Positions 1-5,655 of a stretch of DNA of 5,691 nucleotides are shown here, piece by piece. The stretch covers positions 1 through 5,691 of the forward strand of contig JALWNR010000216.1 in NCBI GenBank assembly GCA_027083715.1, given 5' to 3'. The position numbers and the translations under genes are program-made. Numbering within the stretch: position 1 is the first letter of the stretch; each line of letters opens with the position of its first letter. The DNA is from Bacteroidales bacterium (GTDB lineage Bacteria; Bacteroidota; Bacteroidia; Bacteroidales; NBLH01). The notes beneath the pieces are model-generated. The model ran no database searches. It was not told where the DNA came from and was given only the letters and a program-made list of their open reading frames with translations.

Positions 1-28
1 ATATAAAAGTAATTCCAATATTTTTTTA

Positions 29-36
29 TAATTTCG
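29..36 (+). promoter_or_regulatory. possible -7 promoter box for the tnaA leader
   Basis: TAATTTCG matches the Bacteroidota -7 consensus TAnnTTTG at all but one position. It would start a transcript near 43, upstream of the short leader ORF at 58 and about 175 nt ahead of tnaA. The -33 region falls at the window edge and shows no clear TTG. A rival candidate lies downstream: TTTG at 118-121 and TACTTTG at 145-151, inside the palindrome, are 23 nt apart. The sequence alone does not choose between them. Confidence 0.25.
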
Positions 37-57
37 TTGCAGAAAAAAATCAAACAC

Positions 58-129
58 ATGTATCAATTAAGTTACAAACCAAAATACAGATACACCAACT
101 TAAAAGAAAGGGATTTCTTTGCCTCATAG
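58..129 (+). CDS. possible 23-codon leader peptide upstream of tnaA
   Basis: An ATG at 58 opens 23 codons and ends with TAG at 127-129, eight bases before a perfect hairpin. The peptide begins MYQLSYKPKYRY and has four Tyr, two adjacent Phe near its end and no Trp. Its codons 3-6 contain the 11-mer AATTAAGTTAC, which is also the left arm of the hairpin. Leader peptides (tnaC) control tnaA in enterobacteria, but TnaC depends on a Trp codon and this peptide has none. It is not a TnaC homologue. Position and overlap with the repeat are the only support, and a chance ORF of this size in AT-rich DNA is quite possible. Confidence 0.2.
   Translation: MYQLSYKPKYRYTNLKERDFFAS
103..120 (+). other. small hairpin in the tnaA leader
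   Basis: AAAGAAA (103-109) and TTTCTTT (114-120) can form a 7-bp, A-T-rich stem around a GGGA loop. It lies within the end of the short leader ORF. It is weak alone but adds to the foldable character of the leader. Confidence 0.25.
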
Positions 130-136
130 TTCCACA

Positions 137-161
137 AATTAAGTTACTTTGTAACTTAATT
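137..161 (+). promoter_or_regulatory. perfect 11-bp inverted repeat upstream of tnaA (operator or attenuator)
   Basis: AATTAAGTTAC (137-147) and GTAACTTAATT (151-161) pair perfectly around a TTT loop. A third copy of the left arm lies at 65-75. The right arm is followed by a T-rich stretch (AGCTTTTTATTTT, 162-174). Two readings fit. One is a DNA operator for a dimeric regulator with half-site GTTAC, overlapping the -7-like TACTTTG at 145-151. The other is an RNA hairpin acting as an attenuator, with the 65-75 copy as competing partner for the right arm. The stem has only two G-C pairs, which is weak for a terminator. Confidence 0.5.
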
Positions 162-216
162 AGCTTTTTATTTTAATCTTTAATTTCAGATTTATCATCT
201 ATAAATTTCAAAAATC

Positions 217-1593
217 ATGGAACTTCCTTTTGCAGAAAATTATAAAATAAAAATGATAGAAACCATTAAACGCAGTACACGTGAAGAACGCGAACAATGG
301 ATAAAAGAAGCAAAATACAATCTCTTTAATCTGAAAAGCAGTCAGGTATTTATCGATTTGCTCACAGATTCAGGCACCGGAGCAATGAGCGACAAACAAT
401 GGTCAGAACTAATGCTGGGCGATGAAAGTTATGCAGGTGCTTCATCGTATTACAAAATGAAAGAAGCTATTAAAAATATTTTGGGCTTTGAACATTTTTT
501 ACCCACACATCAAGGTCGTGCTGCCGAAAATGTTTTATTTTCAGCCTTGGTGAAAGACGGTGATGTAGTACCCGGAAACTCACATTTTGATACTACCAAA
601 GGACATATTGAGTTTCGGAAAGCTACGGCTATTGACTGTACTATTGACGAAGCGTTTGATACCGAAAACACACATCCTTTTAAAGGGAATGTGGATTTGA
701 ACAAACTGGAAGCAGTAATTAAAGAACACGGAGCAGCAAAAATTCCGTTTATTATTATTACCGTAACTAATAATACAGCCGGCGGACAACCCGTTTCGAT
801 GCAAAACCTCCGGGAGGTAAAGGAATTAGCAGACAAATACAATATAAAAGTGCTTTTTGATTCGGCACGATTTGCCGAAAACGCATATTTTATTAAAACA
901 CGCGAAAACGGATATACCGATAAAACCATCAAAGAAATTGTCCTTGAAATGTTCACTTATGCCGATATGATGACCATGTCGAGCAAAAAAGATGCGATTG
1001 TAAATATGGGCGGATTTATCGCCATGAAAGACAAAGCGGTTTTTGAAAAAGCCAGTATGTTTAACATTGTTTTTGAAGGCTTTATCACCTACGGTGGAAT
1101 GTCGGGTCGTGATATGAACGCTTTGGCACAAGGTTTAAATGAATCAACCGAATTTGAATATCTGGAAACACGTATCAAGCAAGTTGAATATCTTGGTAAT
1201 CATCTGATTGAATACGGAATCCCGGTACAGCACCCCATTGGCGGACACGCGGTATTTATTAATGCCCTGAAATTTTTACCGCACATTCCCCGCGAAGAAT
1301 TTCCGGCACAAACATTAGCCATTGAACTGTATAAAGAAGCTGGAGTGCGTGGTGTGGAAATTGGTGCCATTATGGCTGACCGGGACCCTGTAACACGAGA
1401 AAATCGTTATCCTGACTTGGAACTGGTGCGTTTAGCTATTCCGCGACGTACTTACACCAATAATCACATGGATTACGTAGCTGCTGCCTTAATCAATGTT
1501 TTTGACCGGAGAAATAAAATTAAGCGTGGTGTAAAAATTATAAAAGAAGCCGAAGTGTTAAGGCATTTTACCGTTGAATTAGAAAAATTATAA
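217..1593 (+). CDS. tnaA: tryptophanase (L-tryptophan indole-lyase)
   Basis: This is a PLP-dependent cytoplasmic enzyme that splits L-tryptophan into indole, pyruvate and ammonia. The protein is 458 residues, close to the family's 456-471. Visible family motifs are IDLLTDSGTGAMSD near 46-59, Tyr72 of DESYAGAS, THQGR ending at Arg101, Asn186 and AGGQPVS, DSARFAENAYFIK starting at Asp215, and SSKKD with the Schiff-base lysine at Lys258. Arg405 would bind the substrate carboxylate. Tryptophanase is chosen over the homologous tyrosine phenol-lyase for three reasons. Asp125 follows the PLP-stacking Phe124, where the phenol-lyase has Thr. Ile382 replaces the phenol-lyase's Arg381. The C-terminal motif is LRHFT with His450, as in TnaA. 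The ATG at 217 puts the N-terminus in register with known enzymes; no Shine-Dalgarno is visible. It appears monocistronic, with a hairpin terminator following. No tnaB permease is in the window. Confidence 0.94.
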   Translation: MELPFAENYKIKMIETIKRSTREEREQWIKEAKYNLFNLKSSQVFIDLLTDSGTGAMSDKQWSELMLGDESYAGASSYYKMKEAIKNILGFEHFLPTHQGRAAENVLFSALVKDGDVVPGNSHFDTTKGHIEFRKATAIDCTIDEAFDTENTHPFKGNVDLNKLEAVIKEHGAAKIPFIIITVTNNTAGGQPVSMQNLREVKELADKYNIKVLFDSARFAENAYFIKTRENGYTDKTIKEIVLEMFTYADMMTMSSKKDAIVNMGGFIAMKDKAVFEKASMFNIVFEGFITYGGMSGRDMNALAQGLNESTEFEYLETRIKQVEYLGNHLIEYGIPVQHPIGGHAVFINALKFLPHIPREEFPAQTLAIELYKEAGVRGVEIGAIMADRDPVTRENRYPDLELVRLAIPRRTYTNNHMDYVAAALINVFDRRNKIKRGVKIIKEAEVLRHFTVELEKL

Positions 1594-1604
1594 ATTGATA
1601 ATAG

Positions 1605-1631
1605 CACCGGACGGAAACTTTTCGTCCGGTG
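1605..1631 (+). terminator. Rho-independent terminator after tnaA
   Basis: CACCGGACG (1605-1613) and CGTCCGGTG (1623-1631) form a perfect, GC-rich 9-bp stem 11 nt after the tnaA stop. Further G-T and A-T pairs can extend it inward. A run of seven T follows at 1653-1659 rather than directly at the stem, so termination may be imperfect. It separates tnaA from the citrate-lyase genes. Confidence 0.7.
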
Positions 1632-1705
1632 TCTGCTAAATTCAACCCCTCCTTTTTTTCTCAAAATTATATTTTATAACATCCTAATAATTGCCAAAAG
1701 CTTAG

Positions 1706-1713
1706 TACTTTTG
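1706..1713 (+). promoter_or_regulatory. -7 promoter box for the citrate-lyase operon
   Basis: TACTTTTG is a full match to the Bacteroidota -7 consensus TAnnTTTG. A start about 7 nt downstream, near 1720, would leave a leader of roughly 29 nt before the ATG at 1749. No good TTG/TTTG sits at the expected distance upstream. The only nearby TTG, at 1691-1693, is 12 nt away, which is too close. The box also lies in the right place, between the tnaA terminator and the next gene. Confidence 0.5.
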
Positions 1714-1748
1714 TTTACATATTTCAAACCTAAAATTTTAGAAAAAAT

Positions 1749-2972
1749 ATGAATAATATCAATACAAAAGTAACAGTTGGCAATCTCGGGACCAAGGTAC
1801 GTTCAGATTGTCAGGTGAGTCTTGAACTGAAGGACAAAGGAGGTATTCAACTGATTATTAACAGTAAAGTAAAAGCAATGTTTGGTAAATCCATTGAAAA
1901 GCTTTGCAAGGATGTATTGCAGTATTTCAATATCGAACATGCGGTTCTTGAACTGGAAGACCGCGGAGCCTTGCCTTTTGTAATTTCGGCAAGAATTGAG
2001 GCGGCAATTAAGCAATTAATCGATACGGATAAAGAATATTTGCCGGAAATTATTCCTGAAAATACTACCGAGTCGGAAAAAGAACAATTTCGCTTTTCGC
2101 GATTATACCTTCCGGGCAACACTCCCAGTATGATGATCAATGCAGGCATTCACAAACCTAACGGAATCATTTTGGATTTGGAAGATGCCGTAGCTCCTGA
2201 TAAAAAAGAAGAAGCCCGGTATTTAGTGCGCAATGCTTTGCGTGCCATAAACTTCTACGGGGCTGAACGTATGGTACGAATCAATCAGCTGCCCAAAGGA
2301 TTGGATGATTTGGATTTTGTGGTACCACATCATGTTAATCTGCTTTTAATTCCTAAATGCGAAAGTGCCGACCAGATTCATCAGGTGGAAGTACGCATTG
2401 CACAAATCAGAAAAAAAACCGGTGCAAAGCACAAAATTTATTTTATGCCGATTATTGAAAGTGCTTTGGGTGTTGAAAAAGCCTTTGAAATAGCTTCTGC
2501 CAGCGATAATGTTGTGGCAATGGCAATTGGTCTGGAAGATTTTACTGCCGACCTGGGCGTACAGCGTACCAATGAAGGAACAGAATCTTTTTATGCACGC
2601 ACACGTATGGTTAATGCTTGTAAAGCAGCGGGTATTCAGCCCATTGACTCTGTTTTTTCTGATGTTTCGGATATGAAAGCACTGGCAGAAAATGTAAAAA
2701 AATCAAAAGCACTTGGATTTGAAGGCATGGGCTGTATTCATCCACGCCAAATAGTGGTAATTCATGAAAATTTTGCACCGGAGCAAGCTCAGATTGAAAA
2801 AGCACAAAAAATTATCCGTGCTTTTGAAGAAGCTAAAGCAAAAGGCTTGGGGGTGGTATCATTAGGTACAAAGATGATTGACCCACCGGTAGTAAAACGT
2901 GCCGAAACAACCATTAATCTTGCCGTGAGTTTGGGTTTGATTAGCCCAAATTGGCTTAATGAAAATTTATAA
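1749..2972 (+). CDS. citDE: fused citrate lyase acyl carrier (gamma, CitD) and beta (CitE) subunits
   Basis: One 407-residue chain joins two subunits that are separate in enterobacteria. Residues 7-90 look like CitD, with GGIQLIINSKVKAMFG and DRGALPFVISARIEAA matching its conserved core. Ser19 in VRSD is the likely site for the phosphoribosyl-dephospho-CoA group. Residues 91-113 are a charged linker. Residues 114-407 are a complete CitE of the HpcH/HpaI aldolase-like TIM-barrel family. They show LDLEDAV (142-148), VRIN with Arg177, PK (202-203), IESALGV with Glu237, Asp264 as probable Mg ligand, GTESFYAR, HPRQI (331-335) and GLGVVSLGTKMID. CitE cleaves the citryl thioester to oxaloacetate and the acetyl thioester. 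The ATG at 1749 includes the whole CitD part. No Shine-Dalgarno is seen. citF follows after 25 nt, so the enterobacterial D-E-F order is kept. The substrate might be citramalate instead of citrate. Confidence 0.9.
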   Translation: MNNINTKVTVGNLGTKVRSDCQVSLELKDKGGIQLIINSKVKAMFGKSIEKLCKDVLQYFNIEHAVLELEDRGALPFVISARIEAAIKQLIDTDKEYLPEIIPENTTESEKEQFRFSRLYLPGNTPSMMINAGIHKPNGIILDLEDAVAPDKKEEARYLVRNALRAINFYGAERMVRINQLPKGLDDLDFVVPHHVNLLLIPKCESADQIHQVEVRIAQIRKKTGAKHKIYFMPIIESALGVEKAFEIASASDNVVAMAIGLEDFTADLGVQRTNEGTESFYARTRMVNACKAAGIQPIDSVFSDVSDMKALAENVKKSKALGFEGMGCIHPRQIVVIHENFAPEQAQIEKAQKIIRAFEEAKAKGLGVVSLGTKMIDPPVVKRAETTINLAVSLGLISPNWLNENL

Positions 2973-2991
2973 TCTCTAATTTATAATTCTC
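2964..2991 (+). repeat. tandem near-duplicate of a 14-mer at the citDE-citF junction
   Basis: AATTTATAATCTCT (2964-2977) is followed at once by AATTTATAATTCTC (2978-2991). The first ten bases are identical in both copies. The first copy includes the citDE stop codon, and the second fills most of the spacer before citF. A local slippage duplication is the simplest explanation. No regulatory role is evident. Confidence 0.6.
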
Positions 2992-2997
2992 AATAAG

Positions 2998-4545
2998 ATG
3001 AAATTAGTAAAAAACGCAATAGGACGCTTAGTCCCCACCGAAGTAAACGGAGAAAAACAAATTCCTTTTCAGGGAGTAAATAAATATAAACCCGAAGGGT
3101 TTAAACATGCGCCCAAAATCCCTTCAAATGTGGATTACCCTTTGAATGGAGATAAAAGAGTGGCAAATCTTAAAGAAGCATTAATCAAAGCAGGATTGCG
3201 CGACGGAATGACCATCTCCACACATCATCATTTCCGTAACGGAGATTTAATAGCCAATCAGATATTTGATATTGCCAAAGAATTGGGTGTGAAAAACCTG
3301 CGCTGGTTTCCTTCGGCATCATTTCCCTGTCATGAGCATTTAATACAGTATTTGGAAGACGGTACGATTAACCGTATTGAAGGAAGTATGAACGGAGCTT
3401 TGGGACGTTTCTGTTCCGAAGGAAAAATGAAAGGTACTGCCATTTTGCGCTCACATGGTGGTCGTTATCAAGCAGTTCAGGATGGTGAAGTAAAAATTGA
3501 TATTGCCGTAATAGGTGCTGCATGTGCTGATTCTTTTGGAAATGCCAACGGATTGTACGGTCAATCTGCCAGCGGGCTGTTAGGCTTTGCATTAGCCGAT
3601 TCGCAATATGCCGATAAAGTGATTGTGGTTACGGATAATATGGTGGAATTTCCGTGTGTGCCCTGGCAAATTCAAGGTAATTATGTTGATTTTACCGTAG
3701 AAATGGATAAAGTAGGTATTCCGGAAAAGATTATTTCGGGAACTACAAAAATTACCAAAAGCCCTGATCGCTTATTATTGGCTGAAATGACCGCCAAATT
3801 TTGTGATGTAACCGGAATTATCCGCGATGGTTTTTCGTTTCAGACAGGTGCAGGAGGAACCTCACTTTCAGTGAGTATGTATTTTGCCGAAGTAATGCGC
3901 GAAAGAGGAATCAAAGCACGTTTTGCTCGTGGAGGAAGCAACAAATATTTAGTACAAATGCTTGAAGAAGGTCTAATCGATTACATCCTTGACGGGCAAA
4001 CATTTGATTTAGAAGGCGTTCGCTCAATGGCTGAAAACAATAATCATGTTTGGACAAGTCCGTTTACGAGTTATAATTTTCACAGCAAAGGCAATTTTGC
4101 AGGCATGGTGGATGTGGTTATTTTAGGAGCTACCGAGGTGGATGTAAATTTCAATGCCAATGTGGTAACCCATTCAGACGGTTTGTTGTTGCACGGCATT
4201 GGCGGCTGGCAAAATTGTTTGTATTCAAAAACGGTAATTCTTCCGCTTCCGTTGTTTAGAGACCGTATTCCTGTTATTCGTGATGAAGTTACCACAGTTT
4301 GCGGTCCCGGCGAACTGATTGATGTAATTGTTACAGAAAGAGGTATTGCCATCAACCCAAAACGTACTGATTTAATTGAAAAAGCAAAAAATTCGGGTTT
4401 GCCGATAAAAACCATTCAGGAATTGAAGGACGAAGCCGAAGAAATTTGCGGAAAGCCGGAAAAAATTGAGTTTAGTGATGAAATTGTAGCTTTAATTAAA
4501 TGGGTGGACGGAACCGTAATTGATGCGGTGAGAAAAGTGAAATAA
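2998..4545 (+). CDS. citF: citrate lyase alpha subunit (citrate CoA-transferase)
   Basis: The protein is 515 residues, the usual size for CitF. The alpha subunit swaps the acetyl group on the carrier protein for citrate, making the citryl thioester that CitE cleaves. Family landmarks in order are GLRDGMTIS followed by HHHFRNGD (76-83), RSHGGRYQ (151-158), FGNANGLYG (180-188), FSFQTGAGGTSL (279-290), LDGQTFD (331-337), VDVNFNANV (381-389), RIPVI (423-427), CGPGE (435-439) and ERGIAINP (447-454), ending in DGTVIDAVRKVK. One change stands out. Klebsiella-type CitF has GGHSDTAAGA after the NFNANV block; here the place reads GGWQNCLYSK (402-411). The protein is thus a clear CitF homologue of a divergent subtype, and substrate preference is uncertain. 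Start ATG 2998 is 25 nt after citDE with only a poor AATAAG ahead of it. A hairpin terminator follows the stop. Confidence 0.9.
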   Translation: MKLVKNAIGRLVPTEVNGEKQIPFQGVNKYKPEGFKHAPKIPSNVDYPLNGDKRVANLKEALIKAGLRDGMTISTHHHFRNGDLIANQIFDIAKELGVKNLRWFPSASFPCHEHLIQYLEDGTINRIEGSMNGALGRFCSEGKMKGTAILRSHGGRYQAVQDGEVKIDIAVIGAACADSFGNANGLYGQSASGLLGFALADSQYADKVIVVTDNMVEFPCVPWQIQGNYVDFTVEMDKVGIPEKIISGTTKITKSPDRLLLAEMTAKFCDVTGIIRDGFSFQTGAGGTSLSVSMYFAEVMRERGIKARFARGGSNKYLVQMLEEGLIDYILDGQTFDLEGVRSMAENNNHVWTSPFTSYNFHSKGNFAGMVDVVILGATEVDVNFNANVVTHSDGLLLHGIGGWQNCLYSKTVILPLPLFRDRIPVIRDEVTTVCGPGELIDVIVTERGIAINPKRTDLIEKAKNSGLPIKTIQELKDEAEEICGKPEKIEFSDEIVALIKWVDGTVIDAVRKVK

Positions 4546-4555
4546 GTATCATAAC

Positions 4556-4582
4556 AAGGGTTTTGTTTAGAGCAAAACCCTT
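4556..4582 (+). terminator. Rho-independent terminator after citF
   Basis: AAGGGTTTTG (4556-4565) and CAAAACCCTT (4573-4582) make a perfect 10-bp stem with a seven-base loop. It begins 10 nt after the citF stop. A T-rich tail (AACTTCTTTTATATCCTTTTT) follows. This closes the citrate-lyase operon. Confidence 0.8.
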
Positions 4583-4640
4583 AACTTCTTTTATATCCTT
4601 TTTACTTTAACACACTACCTTACTATCAATTTTATTAGTA

Positions 4641-4657
4641 ATTTCTTTGCCCCAAAG
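4641..4657 (+). promoter_or_regulatory. weak promoter-like box with small hairpin
   Basis: TTTCTTTG (4642-4649) is one base off the -7 consensus TAnnTTTG. The 11-mer around it, ATTTCTTTGCC, also occurs at 113-123 in the tnaA leader. CTTTG (4645-4649) and CAAAG (4653-4657) can pair around a CCC loop. If it is a promoter, it would drive a transcript into the folded element at 4740-4937. Support is slight. Confidence 0.15.
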
Positions 4658-4739
4658 GACTCCATTATGCAAATAAAACACGAGCTTAAAAAACACAACA
4701 AACTAACTGATAATGAAATACTTAACCGCAATAATTCAT

Positions 4740-4836
4740 GAAATTCTCTTTATGCAGATACGAGGCACCGAATTCCGCCGACATATCTTTATATTTCAAG
4801 GAATTCGTAACGAAGTAGATGCGTGAAGAGAATTTC
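4740..4836. repeat. long nested hairpin, possible dispersed repeat or structured RNA
   Basis: The outer arms, 4740-4756 and 4820-4836, pair over 17 bases: GAAATTCTCTTTATGCA against TGCGTGAAGAGAATTTC, with two G-T pairs and no mismatch. Inside, CGAATTCC (4769-4776) and GGAATTCG (4800-4807) form a second perfect 8-bp stem. It lies in non-coding DNA between two convergent units. It follows immediately on a short ORF that opens at 4667. The fold is seen directly. Calling it a mobile repeat such as a MITE or REP-like element, or an RNA gene, is inference. The strand is unknown, and no flanking target duplication was found. Confidence 0.5.
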
Positions 4837-4849
4837 AAGCGACACCCAA

Positions 4850-4937
4850 CCTTTAGCCTCATGAGCCAAAGGTGAATAAATTTGAGTGCGTTTATTTTGT
4901 GATAAAACTCACTTAATATATTGATAATAAATATATT
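4850..4937. other. cluster of three further hairpins beside the nested stem
   Basis: Three adjacent inverted repeats follow. CCTTT (4850-4854) pairs with AAAGG (4868-4872) around the palindrome CTCATGAG. GAGT plus TTTAT (4884-4887, 4891-4895) pairs with ATAAA plus ACTC (4902-4910), leaving a GCG bulge. AATATATT (4915-4922) pairs with its copy at 4930-4937. Each is modest alone. Together with 4740-4836 they make about 200 bases of nearly continuous folding potential, which suggests one structured element. AT-rich DNA gives some hairpins by chance. Confidence 0.35.
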
Positions 4938-5092
4938 GCGATGTAGCTGTAACAAAAGCGGTGAATTTTGCGGGTTAAAATTCTAAATTGGCATCAAGCC
5001 GGAAACAATGAATTAATGAGGTTAATCCCACAGGTTATTAATGAGCTATCTTTTCCAATACTTCGTTAAAAAATGAAGAGTGGAGAGTGAAA

Positions 5093-5108
5093 AGTAAATT
5101 AATTTACT
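5093..5108. repeat. perfect 16-bp palindrome
   Basis: AGTAAATTAATTTACT reads the same on both strands. It has no loop, so a protein-binding site or chance in AT-rich DNA is more likely than an RNA hairpin. It is far from any start codon: 548 nt past citF and on the 3' side of the minus-strand gene. Confidence 0.4.
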
Positions 5109-5213
5109 GAAAATCAGTATACTAAGATTTACCTTTACTGTTTTGTAAACACTTGAATTTTAATGTCTTATAAAAAGTTAACGGATTATTGATTTCAGGA
5201 AGAATACTTAAAG

Positions 5214-5257
5214 CTGGTAGTTAGCTACTAACATACAAACGACTAACCAACCACCAG
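5214..5257 (-). terminator. possible weak terminator of the minus-strand gene
   Basis: CTGGT (5214-5218) can pair with ACCAG (5253-5257), and GTTAG (5220-5224) with CTAAC (5243-5247), leaving an uneven bulge. It lies just past the minus-strand stop at 5266-5268. The tract after it on the minus strand (CTTTAAGTATTC) is only mildly T-rich, so this is a weak candidate. Confidence 0.25.
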
Positions 5258-5265
5258 TAATTAGA

Positions 5266-5655
5266 TTATTCCTTAAACCACCTTAAAGCCTCGTCGAGGC
5301 TGCCAAATTGTTTAATGCGCTTAGCGGCTTCAATATCCTGATTAATGTGTGCAATATGGCGTTGCATATACACATCGCCGGATACCACTGCTGCAATTTT
5401 TTCCAAACCAACTTTAAAAAGTTTCGGGATAATTTCCGATTGCAACCATTTCCGGTCTGATGGAGCAATTAAGTGCAATTTACGAATATCCGCCAAATAA
5501 TACTTTACATCCGTTTTTTGAACCAGCTCCATAATGCGATCATAAACGTAATGGTACATTTCGCTTGTCGCATTATCTTTCCAAACCAGCTTTAAAATTC
5601 CGTTTTCCGGTTCAAAAGTTAGTTGTGCATACTCAGTTTCTAAGATTGGTGTCAT
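5266..5655 (-). CDS. small STAS/SEC14-like (SpoIIAA-like) domain protein
   Basis: The product is 129 residues with no signal peptide or membrane segment, so it is probably cytoplasmic. It seems to be one small alpha/beta domain: a strand region ILKLVWKDNAT (20-30), a helix SEMYHYVYDRIMELVQ, a strand YYLADIRKL (52-60), a helix over 66-82, a strand KIAAVVSG (86-93), and an amphipathic end SLDEALRWFKE. This order, with a Trp-rich start and a terminal EALRWF-type helix, resembles the short STAS/SEC14-like proteins common in Bacteroidota, whose roles are mostly unknown. No phosphorylatable serine motif of true anti-sigma antagonists is recognised. The start ATG (5653-5655) has AAGGA just upstream, at very short spacing. 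It points toward citF and has its own unit; no functional link is evident. The real-gene call is firmer than the family call. Confidence 0.7.
   Translation of the reverse strand: MTPILETEYAQLTFEPENGILKLVWKDNATSEMYHYVYDRIMELVQKTDVKYYLADIRKLHLIAPSDRKWLQSEIIPKLFKVGLEKIAAVVSGDVYMQRHIAHINQDIEAAKRIKQFGSLDEALRWFKE

Larger units (their letters stand above)
4938..5265. other. AT-rich intergenic DNA without a recognisable gene
   Basis: No coding region is convincing on either strand. Minor structure includes a direct repeat ATTAATGAG at 5012-5020 and 5037-5045, and a purine-rich stretch (5075-5094). There are also a perfect 16-bp palindrome at 5093-5108 and an 8-bp palindrome AGTATACT at 5116-5123 flanked by AAATC and GATTT. 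The right end holds the 3' side of the minus-strand gene. Confidence 0.6.

Noticed and set aside
58..129. Homologue of the enterobacterial TnaC leader peptide
   Set aside because: There is no Trp codon and no TnaC-like C-terminus. Only size and position are similar, so it is kept as an unnamed, low-confidence leader ORF.
510..1131. Overlapping minus-strand ORFs inside tnaA (148, 74 and 101 codons)
   Set aside because: They are shadows of a well-supported gene. Their translations are rich in Ser, Cys and Phe and resemble no family.
217..1593. Tyrosine phenol-lyase instead of tryptophanase
   Set aside because: Asp125, Ile382 and the LRHFT motif with His450 match tryptophanase; the phenol-lyase has Thr, Arg and RFFT at those places.
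4080..4415. 111-codon minus-strand ORF inside citF
   Set aside because: It lies opposite conserved CitF sequence and has no domain or promoter of its own.
4740..4836. Insertion sequence or tRNA gene
   Set aside because: There is no transposase or flanking target duplication, and no cloverleaf or CCA end. Only the inverted repeat is supported.
4722..4955. 77-codon ORF on the minus strand between citF and the STAS-like gene
   Set aside because: It runs straight through the nested hairpins, has low-complexity aromatic and basic composition, no known domain and no credible start context. The inverted repeats explain the sequence better.
5012..5045. ATTAATGAG direct repeat as a CRISPR unit or iteron
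   Set aside because: There are only two 9-base copies, without further regularly spaced units.
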